Below the pieces are notes generated by a model. That model was not told the origin of the DNA. It was given only the letters and a program-made list of their open reading frames with translations, and ran no database searches. A program made the translations under genes and the position numbers. Positions 8,213 to 15,610 of a DNA stretch of 34,314 nucleotides are shown in pieces. The first letter of the stretch is position 1; the number at the start of each line of letters is the position of its first letter. Origin of the DNA: Veillonella sp. VA137 (GTDB lineage: Bacteria > Bacillota > Negativicutes > Veillonellales > Veillonellaceae); NCBI RefSeq assembly GCF_003992015.1, contig NZ_RQVK01000016.1:1-34314 (forward strand), written 5' to 3'.

Positions 8213-8411
8213 GTTAAAAATAGATGCTCGTAGAGCACTTATATTAGGTAATGTATGCGAGGTTAAATATTATGTTGTGCTGGAAAGAGCAAAAGAAAAA
8301 TGGGCAAGGAAAGCAGTTGTAGTTAGAAATAGATATTGTAGAACGGTTATATTGAGGAATGCATGAGAGGTTAGCTAGTATGTTCCGCTGGAAAGGGAGA
8401 AAGAAAAATGG
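8213..8411 (+). repeat. degenerate tandem duplication of pseudopilin 5' region (two ~90-bp units)
   Basis: Unit A (8213-8303) and unit B (8322-8411) align with about 70 of 90 identical bases and one single-base gap, by hand alignment. The corresponding start codons are exactly 108 bases apart. Unit B contains the ribosome site and leader of the functional pseudopilin gene; unit A is its decayed relative. Confidence 0.8.
8272..8322 (+). pseudogene. decayed copy of a pseudopilin leader
   Basis: From the ATG at 8272, unit A encodes MLCWKEQKKNG then QGKQL and a stop. The intact downstream gene encodes MFRWKGRKKNG then FVSYM. Similarity ends at the Gly that would be the peptidase cleavage site, and the hydrophobic helix is missing. 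A second in-frame stop occurs within unit B before its ATG. It is either a remnant of a tandem gene duplication with internal deletion, or a duplicated translational leader. Confidence 0.65.
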
Positions 8412-8820
8412 CTTTGTGTCGTACATGATTTTGCTGATAGCCATGATGACTATTGGTACTTGGATAGCTTGGCAACAGACGATGCAGATTACGTATCATA
8501 GCATGATGGATGAATATCGGTTTGTTAGATGTCAATATGGCATAGAGCGGGGCATAGTATTAGGTACAAATAAAAAATTCTTTTTAGCACATCAAAAGGA
8601 AATAATTGGTAGTGGTTCACCGAAATATGTACTAGAAGAAACAGATACGGAACGAATTGAAGCTATTATATATAAAGAGCAAGAGCCACAACGATATTGC
8701 TTACGGCTTATATGTATCGATGTAGGCACAGAAACAAATGTGAGGCAAGACGTGTACTTTAGAACAGTATATAAACATGATGTATTGGATGCTATACGCA
8801 TAGAAGGAGTGCAAGAATAA
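8380..8820 (+). CDS. minor pseudopilin lacking Glu5 (GspK/PilX/ComGG-like)
   Basis: A 146-residue protein with leader MFRWKGRKKNG followed by FVSYMILLIAMMTIGTWIAW. The class III signal is clear, but mature position 5 is Met, not Glu. Loss of Glu5 is typical of GspK and several PilX-like tip subunits, which start the pseudopilus and need not neutralise the next subunit's N-terminus. The ATG at 8380 has GAGAGG nine bases upstream; an in-frame ATG at 8359 is possible but its nearest Shine-Dalgarno abuts the codon. It is much shorter than GspK (about 300), closer to ComGG. A 10-base gap leads to the PilM-like gene. Confidence 0.7.
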   Translation: MFRWKGRKKNGFVSYMILLIAMMTIGTWIAWQQTMQITYHSMMDEYRFVRCQYGIERGIVLGTNKKFFLAHQKEIIGSGSPKYVLEETDTERIEAIIYKEQEPQRYCLRLICIDVGTETNVRQDVYFRTVYKHDVLDAIRIEGVQE

Positions 8821-8830
8821 GGGGGTCAAT

Positions 8831-9664
8831 ATGAAAACCAATCCAGTAATGGCTATTGCCATTGGACATGATGAAATTGTGGGAGTGAAAGCCTACAAAA
8901 TTGAAGGTACTGCTGTGCTAGAAGATGTTATCGTTCAAAATCGGCATAGTGATATGGGGACGGATATAAAAGAGTTTTTTGACTATTATGGAGAAACAGG
9001 CATATCCATCGGTTGTGTCTTTGTATCTCCACTACAATCAGTGTACATGGAAACACCAATGATGCATAAAATAGATCAATACTTATTTGCCCAACGTGAG
9101 GGAAAACGAATCTTTCAGAATGAAGAATTTCCTAATGCCATTGATTTCGCCTCTAGACCAGGTACGACGGAGGAGTTAATGTTCATTCTTATCGTGGCCT
9201 TAGAACGTAACCAAGTTAAACAGGTGGCGCGAGGGATTCAACAAGGCGGGGGCAATCTTTGTGTTATCGATTACTGGCCAGCACCGCTTGCGTTCAGTCG
9301 TGGTCGAGAATCATCTATGCTTTGTATCACTCCAGAAGAGGATAAGGTGCGAGTATCGTTATGGAATGATAAATTCTGTACGGGGCATACCTTAGTGTCA
9401 TTAGGTGTGAACGAAGTATTGGAAGCATGTGAAACGGTCTATGAAGATAGCAAACAATTTCAAGTGCCCTATCCTAAGGGAGCTATAGTAGTTGGTTTTG
9501 ATGAAACAAGAGTTAAAGCCTTTGAGCCTATTTTAGAAACTTATGGAACAATTGATCAGGTACCCCTTCATATTGTAGATAAAGGAGAAAACTATAATCC
9601 ACAGAATATAAATCATGAAATGGCATTTGGTTTAGCGATTAGGTTACTTACTGATGGAAAATAA
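8831..9664 (+). CDS. pilM: PilM-like actin-fold protein, nucleotide site degenerate
   Basis: A 277-residue cytoplasmic protein identified by position before PilN- and PilO-like genes and by a weak resemblance to the PilM/FtsA fold (N-terminal MAIAIGHDEIVGVKAYKI where PilM has a GIDIGSSSVK-type loop). The usual Asp-Gly phosphate-binding residues are not evident in either lobe; the second site region reads LCITPEEDKVRVSLWN. It is also shorter than typical PilM (about 350). It probably acts as a scaffold that binds the cytoplasmic tail of the PilN-like protein and links it to the ATPases, perhaps without hydrolysing ATP. The start follows aaggggg. Its last codons overlap the next gene by 11 bases. 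Confidence 0.68.
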   Translation: MKTNPVMAIAIGHDEIVGVKAYKIEGTAVLEDVIVQNRHSDMGTDIKEFFDYYGETGISIGCVFVSPLQSVYMETPMMHKIDQYLFAQREGKRIFQNEEFPNAIDFASRPGTTEELMFILIVALERNQVKQVARGIQQGGGNLCVIDYWPAPLAFSRGRESSMLCITPEEDKVRVSLWNDKFCTGHTLVSLGVNEVLEACETVYEDSKQFQVPYPKGAIVVGFDETRVKAFEPILETYGTIDQVPLHIVDKGENYNPQNINHEMAFGLAIRLLTDGK

Positions 9665-10205
9665 GGCAAATCTTACTTTCATAGAACCGGATATACAGTG
9701 GATGTGTTGGTATATTCGGTACAAACACATATGGTGGGCTTTATTGGTTCTATTGATTGCTGGTTTAGTAGGTGCAGTAGCGATGGGTACAAAAGCATAT
9801 ATACAGTATCAAGATATAGTAGAAAAACAAACAGATGTAACTTCACACCATATTGATGCTAAGGAGGCACATAGTGTGTACGAAACCATGGTTCAAGAAA
9901 ACAAAAAAGATGAACCATCACCACAGGGAACGTTGAAGGAATGTATATACTTACTAGACGCATCGAATACATATCACATCCAATTAGTCGAGTGGTCTAC
10001 CATGAATCAATGGTATGTGGAAGCTAGAGGGACTAATGAAAATGAATTACATCAGTTTAGTTCGGTATTGAGTCGATTAGGAGGTCACCGTCACTATGAT
10101 GAAGTGGTGGAAAAAGAATCCGGAACTACACTATACCGCAGTCGTATTACAGGCACTGTGGAAAGCCCTGCCCATTCCCAAAAGAAGTCTGCTCCTAGTC
10201 ATTAG
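9654..10205 (+). CDS. pilN: PilN-like bitopic inner-membrane protein
   Basis: A 183-residue protein with a cytoplasmic N-terminus of about 28 residues, a single membrane helix (about 29-49, WWALLVLLIAGLVGAVAMG), a short coiled-coil-like stretch, then a small extracytoplasmic alpha/beta domain. This is the PilN/GspL-C topology. The N-terminal stretch has ANLTFIEPD, loosely comparable to the PilM-binding INLLP motif of PilN. It starts within the end of the PilM-like gene. Its 3' end overlaps the PilO-like gene by 110 bases. Assignment rests on topology and gene order. Confidence 0.65.
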   Translation: MENKANLTFIEPDIQWMCWYIRYKHIWWALLVLLIAGLVGAVAMGTKAYIQYQDIVEKQTDVTSHHIDAKEAHSVYETMVQENKKDEPSPQGTLKECIYLLDASNTYHIQLVEWSTMNQWYVEARGTNENELHQFSSVLSRLGGHRHYDEVVEKESGTTLYRSRITGTVESPAHSQKKSAPSH

Positions 10206-10623
10206 TATGTACTGTTGTGTGGTAACTATAAGCATTAGTATGACGGTGTACTTTCAGGGAGAAACGAAACGAATCTCCGCAGAGATTGATGAAGAGATAC
10301 TTTCACAGGAGGCAGAAACAACATTTTTAAATAGTGAAAGTTATCAATTTGTGAAACAATTAGATGATACTGTATTAGATCTAGAAGGGCTGTATCATTT
10401 GGTGCTATCCTCCATAGAAGATACACCTCTAATCATGGTCAGTACACATAAAGAAGAGGGAGCTCTAGATGTGGTAGTGCAAGGGTCTACCCTAGATATG
10501 GTGCAGTGGCTAGTAGGGATGCAAAAGATACATCCTACTTTACGTTTTAGGATAGAAAAAATTATTCACGCACAAGGTGTGACTACTTTACAATGTAAGA
10601 TTTATGAAAATACTAAAAAATAG
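10096..10623 (+). CDS. pilO: PilO-like bitopic inner-membrane protein
   Basis: A 175-residue protein with one membrane helix (about residues 31-53, LLLVISMYCCVVTISISMTV), a periplasmic coiled-coil-like region and a small C-terminal alpha/beta domain, as expected of PilO, the partner of PilN in the alignment subcomplex. The ATG at 10096 has GGAGGT at 10080-10085 inside the PilN-like gene, supporting a true 110-base overlap; later ATGs would cut into the helix. No PilP or secretin gene follows, so the outer-membrane part of the machine must lie elsewhere if it exists. Confidence 0.65.
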   Translation: MMKWWKKNPELHYTAVVLQALWKALPIPKRSLLLVISMYCCVVTISISMTVYFQGETKRISAEIDEEILSQEAETTFLNSESYQFVKQLDDTVLDLEGLYHLVLSSIEDTPLIMVSTHKEEGALDVVVQGSTLDMVQWLVGMQKIHPTLRFRIEKIIHAQGVTTLQCKIYENTKK

Positions 10624-10633
10624 CCCTAATGGT

Positions 10634-10663
10634 TTGTCAAAGTATAGTCGAGTATAGTAAAAT
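10634..10663 (+). promoter_or_regulatory. putative promoter for the shikimate kinase-like gene and pfkA
   Basis: TTGTCA at 10634-10639 and TAAAAT at 10658-10663 are separated by 18 bases, about 47 bases before the chosen start at 10710. A short direct repeat (AGTATAGT at 10641 and 10651) lies between the boxes. Confidence 0.42.
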
Positions 10664-10709
10664 AAAGTTAAAATTTACTACTAGATGGAAGAATGAGATA
10701 TTATACAAC

Positions 10710-11273
10710 ATGAAAACGACTATCAAGAGAAACATTATCCTCATTGGTTCTATGGGGAGCGGAAAAAGTCACTTAGGTCGAAATTTAGCGGACGCCAAAG
10801 GCTGGCAATTTGTTGACACGGATCGTATATTAGAAAAACGATATAATATGCCTATTGCTGATATTTTTAAGACAATAGGTGAAAAGGCATTTCGCCGTGC
10901 GGAATTTGAAGTGATTAAAAAAGTGGCTATGTATCATGAAGCGGTGATTTCCGTAGGTGGAAATTTCCCAGTGGATATGCGTACACTACGATATATGCAA
11001 AAATATTCATTTATTGTGGGCATTCGTGCTTCACATTATCGAATTGTGAATCGTGTTAATCGTTGGGTTGGTAAACGACCGACCATGAACTATGATGATG
11101 TATCTGGGTATGTAGCATGGATGATGCGTAGGTGGAAACCATTGTATCGGAAATGTGACCATGTGTTAGATACTACATACAGCCATACCGATGAATTAGT
11201 CACAAGTATTGACGGATCTATAAAGTCTAAGGGCATATATTTTAAGCGGCGAAAAGTACACCAAGGTGAATAA
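10710..11273 (+). CDS. aroK: shikimate kinase-like protein
   Basis: A 187-residue P-loop kinase of the shikimate kinase family, which phosphorylates shikimate at O3 in the aromatic pathway. Walker A GSMGSGKS is at 13-20, FVDTD holds Asp36 and Asp38 for substrate binding, FRRAE holds Arg62, and a lid region reads WVGKRPTM with Arg123. The canonical Gly-Gly-Gly substrate loop is GGN here (83-85), and the C-terminus extends past the usual end with basic residues. I chose the ATG at 10710 since it gives the family N-terminus; the ribosome site is weak. A related but altered specificity cannot be excluded. It overlaps no pilus gene but follows them closely. Confidence 0.75.
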   Translation: MKTTIKRNIILIGSMGSGKSHLGRNLADAKGWQFVDTDRILEKRYNMPIADIFKTIGEKAFRRAEFEVIKKVAMYHEAVISVGGNFPVDMRTLRYMQKYSFIVGIRASHYRIVNRVNRWVGKRPTMNYDDVSGYVAWMMRRWKPLYRKCDHVLDTTYSHTDELVTSIDGSIKSKGIYFKRRKVHQGE

Positions 11274-11274
11274 T

Positions 11275-12234
11275 ATGAAACGTATAGCTATTTTGACAAG
11301 TGGTGGAGATGCACCAGGAATGAATGCAGTCATTCGTTCCATTACAAGAAGTGCAATATATGAAGGCCTCGATGTAGTAGGAATACAACGAGGCTTTTTG
11401 GGCGTTTTAGAAGAAGACTTTATTCCTTTGACTCGACGTAGTGTAGGGAATATTGTGAACAAGGGAGGAACGATTTTAAAATCCTCTCGTTGTCTTGAAT
11501 TTAAAGAACTTGAACATCAGCAAAGGGGCTATGACAATTTACGTCGTCACGGTATTGACGGATTAGTCGTTGTTGGTGGAGATGGTTCTATGTGTGGTGC
11601 TAAGGTGTTGTCTGACCTGGGATTACCTACGGTGACAATTCCAGGCACTATTGATAAAGATATGAATGGTACTGATTATACAATCGGTTTTGATACAGCT
11701 CTTAATACCATCATTGATGGGGTGAGCAAAATTCGTGATACCTCTACAGCTCATGATCGTGTAGCTATTGTAGAAGTGATGGGACGACATGCAGGTCATA
11801 TTGCTGTCTACGCAGGCGTCGCATGCGGTGCTGAGGTGGTGCTGACACCAGAGGTGCCAATGACATTAGAAGAGGTAAAAGAATCATTAGAAAATACAAC
11901 CCGTAATGGTAAAAAGAATAGTATTATCATCGTGGCGGAAGGAGCCTATAGCGCTTTTGAAGTAGCCCAATATATTAAAGAGCATACATCCTATGCGCCT
12001 TCTGTTACTGTCTTAGGGTATTTACAACGTGGTGGCTCACCGTCTGCGTATGATGCACTAATGGCTGCTCGCTTAGGAGAGGCGGGAGTACGTGCCTTGT
12101 TAGAGGGGCATACACATCATCTGATAGGAGTTCATTGCAATCATATTGATGCCATAGACTATGAGGAAGCTGCAACGTGTGAGTATCCTTTAGATACTTC
12201 TTTATACCAATTAATACGTGTATTAGGACAATAA
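11275..12234 (+). CDS. pfkA: ATP-dependent 6-phosphofructokinase
   Basis: Phosphorylates fructose 6-phosphate to fructose 1,6-bisphosphate in glycolysis. The 319-residue length equals the standard bacterial PfkA. Visible motifs are ILTSGGDAPGMNAVIRS at the N-terminus, GGDGSM in the ATP site (GGDGS favours ATP over pyrophosphate users, which have GGDD), PGTIDKDMNGTDYTIGFDTA with the catalytic Asp, and MGRHAGHIA for substrate binding. The ATG at 11275 has AAGGTGA upstream; an in-frame GTG three codons earlier lies in that ribosome site. It abuts the shikimate-kinase-like gene and is followed by a terminator. In Veillonella-type lactate users its role in sugar catabolism would be limited, which is inference. 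Confidence 0.93.
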   Translation: MKRIAILTSGGDAPGMNAVIRSITRSAIYEGLDVVGIQRGFLGVLEEDFIPLTRRSVGNIVNKGGTILKSSRCLEFKELEHQQRGYDNLRRHGIDGLVVVGGDGSMCGAKVLSDLGLPTVTIPGTIDKDMNGTDYTIGFDTALNTIIDGVSKIRDTSTAHDRVAIVEVMGRHAGHIAVYAGVACGAEVVLTPEVPMTLEEVKESLENTTRNGKKNSIIIVAEGAYSAFEVAQYIKEHTSYAPSVTVLGYLQRGGSPSAYDALMAARLGEAGVRALLEGHTHHLIGVHCNHIDAIDYEEAATCEYPLDTSLYQLIRVLGQ

Positions 12235-12268
12235 TTCCATAGTTGTTTTACTATTGTATTGTATAAGA

Positions 12269-12303
12269 TAAAGAAAACTAACTTTAGTTTTCTTTTCTTT
12301 TTA
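12269..12303 (+). terminator. intrinsic terminator after pfkA
   Basis: AAGAAAACTAA (12271-12281) and its exact complement TTAGTTTTCTT (12284-12294) form an AT-rich stem followed by TTCTTTTTAT. It closes the transcription unit holding pfkA. The 191 bases from here to the macA start hold no gene I can support and no clear promoter. Confidence 0.7.
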
Positions 12304-12494
12304 TCCTCTATCTATGGTATATTTTGTTTTATACTATAGTAAAAGGCTACTTATAAAAGGAAGCTATCAGCAGGCGTAAACCAGTTTAAGGAGATGAAAG
12401 TCTATACTATATGTTGAAGGTTACTCCTATTAGAGTAAGGAAACACTATGTTGGTGTATTTTATATACAATTGATAAACGAAAGGAGATATTTC

Positions 12495-13562
12495 ATGTGG
12501 AAAAATAAAAAATTATGGATTGCCATTGTGGCTATCTTAGTGGTAGCTATTGGTGGATGGCAATGGTATAGTAGTAGCCAAACGAAAGATGCGCCTATGT
12601 ATACAACGGGTAAAGTAGGAAAAGGTAGTATTTCATCTACTATTAGTGCAACGGGAACCATTAATCCGGTTCGTTATGTAGATGTGTCTACAAATATTCC
12701 TGGTAAATTAGAGTCTGTGCTGGTAAAAGCCAATCAGCATGTAACAGCAGGGCAAGTTATCGCTACTATTGATTCTCGTCAATTACAAGCTTCTGTAGAT
12801 AATGCAAGGGCTACGCTCAACCAAACCGCCACAGATTTGGATCGATACCGTACGCTAGTGTCACAAGGTGCCATTTCACAGCAAACCTATGACAATGCCT
12901 TAGCAGCCTATGAAAAAGCAAAAGCTAGTTATGATCAGGTGGCAGCGAACTTAACAGATAGTACTATTACAGCTCCTATGGATGGGACCATTATTGGAGA
13001 GCCTTTGAAAGCAGGTCAAACTATCGCCACTGGTATTTCTACACAAATGATCATCGCCACTATCGCTGATTTATCTGATTTAGAAATTTATTTAACAGTT
13101 GACGAAACAGATATTGGAAATGTAAAAGAAGGTGCCAAAGTAGATTTTACAGTCGATGCGCATCCAGGTCAGACTTTCACAGGTACTGTTAAAAGTATTT
13201 CCTTAGGCACAAAAGGTAGTATGGGAACGACCAGCTCGTCCGTAGTGTACTATACAGTGCGTGTAGCAATTCCAGCAAGCGATGTAAGTCATTTCTTCCC
13301 ATCTATGACAGCGCGGGCAACAATTCATGGCGAAGAACGACAAAATGTGTTGGTAGTTCCATTGGCTGCTGTTCGCTCCGATAAAGTAGGAGAATTTGTG
13401 TATGTCATCAAAGATGGCAAACCTGTTAGAACCAGTGTGAAAACTGGCATGACGGGTGATTCTACAATTGAAATTATATCTGGAGTAGCAGAAGGCGATG
13501 AAATCATTATCAGTGGTGATGTAAGTGCGACGAAAAAACAACAACAGAGAGGGCCATTCTAA
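12495..13562 (+). CDS. macA: MacA-like periplasmic adaptor (HlyD/RND membrane-fusion family)
   Basis: The adaptor subunit of a tripartite exporter, linking an ABC permease to an outer-membrane channel. Of 355 residues, 8-24 form the membrane anchor (LWIAIVAILVVAIGGWQWY). Then come a lipoyl half (STNIPGKLESVLVKANQHVTAGQVIATID), a helical hairpin (about 90-145, shorter than in E. coli MacA), the second lipoyl half (ITAPMDGTIIGEPLKAGQTI), and beta-barrel and membrane-proximal domains ending in VVPLAAVRS and VKTGMTGDSTIEIISG. AAAGGAGAT before the ATG at 12495 fixes the start. The last base overlaps the ATPase gene. No TolC-like gene is in the window. Confidence 0.85.
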   Translation: MWKNKKLWIAIVAILVVAIGGWQWYSSSQTKDAPMYTTGKVGKGSISSTISATGTINPVRYVDVSTNIPGKLESVLVKANQHVTAGQVIATIDSRQLQASVDNARATLNQTATDLDRYRTLVSQGAISQQTYDNALAAYEKAKASYDQVAANLTDSTITAPMDGTIIGEPLKAGQTIATGISTQMIIATIADLSDLEIYLTVDETDIGNVKEGAKVDFTVDAHPGQTFTGTVKSISLGTKGSMGTTSSSVVYYTVRVAIPASDVSHFFPSMTARATIHGEERQNVLVVPLAAVRSDKVGEFVYVIKDGKPVRTSVKTGMTGDSTIEIISGVAEGDEIIISGDVSATKKQQQRGPF

Positions 13563-14299
13563 TGGAAACTCCAAAAAAAGCAGTCATTACCTTGGAGGGG
13601 ATTACGAAAACCTATGTGAATGGAAAGTTAACGGTACCAGTATTACATGGTGTTGATTTGTCCATTTATGAAGGGGAGTTTACCTCTATCATGGGACCTT
13701 CTGGTTCGGGGAAGTCTACGTTTATGAATATCTTAGGGTGTCTTGATAGACCTACCAGTGGTTCCTATCGATTAGATGGAGAAGAAGTAGCCCATCTGGG
13801 GGACGATGAATTGGCCTATGTACGAAATAAACGAATTGGGTTCGTGTTCCAAAGTTTTAATTTATTGCCTAAATTAACGGCTCTAGATAATGTAGCATTA
13901 CCGATGGTCTATGCAGGAGTGTCTAAAGCAGAACGTAAAGCTAGGGCTAGTCAGTTATTGATAGATTTGGGGCTCGGTACTCGGTTGGATCATATGCCAG
14001 CAGAATTATCAGGGGGACAACGACAACGTGTTGCTATTGCGAGGGCATTGGCAAATGACCCAGCGATTATTATGGCGGATGAACCTACAGGTAACCTTGA
14101 TTCAAAAGCAAGTTTAGATGTGATGCATATCTTCACAGAATTATATCGAGAAGGGCGTACCATCATTTTAGTCACCCATGAGCCAGATATTGCTGAATAT
14201 GCAGGTCGCAATGTGGTTTTAAAAGATGGTCTTATTGTAGAAGATAGAATAAATCCCCATATGAAAGGATTGCAGGTAGGAGGTGAAAGCCATGTATAA
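13562..14299 (+). CDS. ABC exporter ATPase (MacB/LolD-type)
   Basis: The nucleotide-binding subunit, 245 residues, that energises the neighbouring permease. Walker A is GPSGSGKST, the Q-loop is FVFQSFNLLPKLTALDNVALP, the signature is LSGGQRQRVAIARAL, Walker B is AIIMADEPTGNLD, and the switch His is in LVTHEP. FVFQSFNLLPKLTA and DEPTGNLDS are typical of the MacB/LolD/YknY family. In E. coli MacB this domain is fused to the permease; here it is a separate gene, as in YknY/YknZ and many Gram-positive systems. Translation is coupled to macA (TAATG). The substrate is unknown: peptides, a macrolide, heme precursors and lipoproteins are all family precedents. Confidence 0.9.
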   Translation: METPKKAVITLEGITKTYVNGKLTVPVLHGVDLSIYEGEFTSIMGPSGSGKSTFMNILGCLDRPTSGSYRLDGEEVAHLGDDELAYVRNKRIGFVFQSFNLLPKLTALDNVALPMVYAGVSKAERKARASQLLIDLGLGTRLDHMPAELSGGQRQRVAIARALANDPAIIMADEPTGNLDSKASLDVMHIFTELYREGRTIILVTHEPDIAEYAGRNVVLKDGLIVEDRINPHMKGLQVGGESHV

Positions 14300-15503
14300 G
14301 GAAGGTTTCTTAATGGCTTGGTCATCTCTAATAGCCAATAAGATGCGATCATTATTGACGATGCTAGGTATCATCATTGGTGTAGCTGCGGTGATTGCAC
14401 TTGTATCCATTGGATATGGGGTTCGTCAACAAATCACAGAATCTATTTCCAGTTTGGGTAGTAATCTATTAATGGTTTATCCAGGGGCTCCTAGAACACC
14501 AGGGGTACGCCCGGTATCTGGTGCTAATAAAACGTTAAAAATGGGCGACTATGAAGCTATTTCGAAGATGGATAGCGTGCAAGCAGCTTCACCAGTAGCA
14601 GCTAATTCGTATTTAACTGTGTACATGAGCAAGAATTGGACCACAACTGTGAATGGTGCTAACGCTGACTTTCAGTATGTAAACAATTGGACTATGAAAT
14701 CAGGTCGTTTTATTACAGATAGTCAAATTGAACGCCGTGAACGGGTGGCAGTCATAGGTGCCACAGTGGCAAAAAACTTGTTTGATAATGAAGATCCTAT
14801 TGGTAAGGATATTCGGATTCATAAAAATTCTTTTAAAGTAGTAGGTGTCCTTGATGAAAAGGGTTCTGGTACTATGGGGAATGATCAAGATGATGTCATT
14901 GTAGTACCGTATACAACTATGATGGAACGTGTGATGGGTGTTGATTATTTGCGTATGATCTACATTCAAGCTAAAGAGGGTGAAGACTTGGAACGGGTGC
15001 AAGCAGATATAGAAAATATTTTGCGTGTTCGTCATGGCATCAAAAATCCTGATCTCGATGATTTTAATGTGAATAATATGGCATCCATTATGAAGGCGGT
15101 AGAAGAAAATACAGCTACCATGACCTTATTCCTAGGTGCTGTGGCAGCGATTTCTTTATTAGTTGGTGGCATTGGTATTATGAATATCATGCTTGTATCT
15201 GTCACAGAACGTACTCGAGAAATTGGTGTTCGTAAAGCCTTAGGTGCTACGTATCGTACGATTATTACACAGTTTTTAATTGAAGCCGTCGTTATCTCTC
15301 TCGTAGGTGGTGCCATCGGTATTCTAGTGGGGATTGGTGCGTCACAGCTGATTGCTACAGTAGCTAAGTTAAAAACTGTAGTGACCACAGGGCCTATTTT
15401 ATTATCCTTTGGATTCTCTATGACGATAGGTCTTGTATTTGGTTTATATCCAGCTAGAAAAGCAGCGAAGTTAAATCCTATTGATGCCTTACATTATGAA
15501 TAG
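14292..15503 (+). CDS. macB: ABC exporter permease (MacB/FtsX family)
   Basis: The 403-residue membrane subunit. An N-terminal helix (about 17-42, LLTMLGIIIGVAAVIALVSI) is followed by a large extracytoplasmic MacB-PCD domain (about 45-275) and three C-terminal helices. The FtsX-domain signature TERTREIGVRKALGAT lies between the second and third helices, and the end YPARKAAKLNPIDALHYE is typical. This is the four-helix MacB topology. AGGAGGTG before the ATG at 14292 supports that start; a GTG three codons earlier lies in the ribosome site. It overlaps the end of the ATPase gene by eight bases and is followed by a terminator, closing a three-gene operon. Confidence 0.9.
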   Translation: MYKEGFLMAWSSLIANKMRSLLTMLGIIIGVAAVIALVSIGYGVRQQITESISSLGSNLLMVYPGAPRTPGVRPVSGANKTLKMGDYEAISKMDSVQAASPVAANSYLTVYMSKNWTTTVNGANADFQYVNNWTMKSGRFITDSQIERRERVAVIGATVAKNLFDNEDPIGKDIRIHKNSFKVVGVLDEKGSGTMGNDQDDVIVVPYTTMMERVMGVDYLRMIYIQAKEGEDLERVQADIENILRVRHGIKNPDLDDFNVNNMASIMKAVEENTATMTLFLGAVAAISLLVGGIGIMNIMLVSVTERTREIGVRKALGATYRTIITQFLIEAVVISLVGGAIGILVGIGASQLIATVAKLKTVVTTGPILLSFGFSMTIGLVFGLYPARKAAKLNPIDALHYE

Positions 15504-15509
15504 CTGACT

Positions 15510-15556
15510 AAATACCAATATGTATAGGAAACTAGACCTATTATATATTGGTATTT
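15510..15556 (+). terminator. intrinsic terminator after the macAB-type operon
   Basis: AAATACCAATATGTATAGG pairs with CCTATTATATATTGGTATTT across an 8-base loop, with minor interruptions, and ends in TTTTT. Confidence 0.75.
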
Positions 15557-15585
15557 TTCATTTTCCCGATAGAATATGGTATAAT
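15557..15585 (+). promoter_or_regulatory. putative promoter of gatCAB
   Basis: TGGTATAAT at 15577-15585 is an extended -10 (TGnTATAAT). A weak -35 (TTCATT at 15557-15562) lies 17 bases upstream. It sits directly after the preceding terminator and 25 bases before gatC. Confidence 0.55.
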
Positions 15586-15610
15586 ATATAAATTGAAAGG
15601 ATGTGTGTCT

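Noticed and set aside
10629-10709. A longer N-terminus for the shikimate kinase-like protein.
   Set aside because: No ribosome site precedes 10629, the putative promoter lies within that stretch, and the family N-terminus begins at 10710.
12411-12494. In-frame upstream extension of the MacA-like gene from an earlier ATG.
   Set aside because: AAAGGAGAT directly before 12495 and the membrane-anchor N-terminus beginning there make the later start far better; the extension would bury the anchor behind 28 extra residues.
13562-15503. The split ATPase and permease as a broken MacB.
   Set aside because: Both parts are full domains with their own ribosome sites and coupled starts; separate subunits are normal in YknYZ-type exporters.
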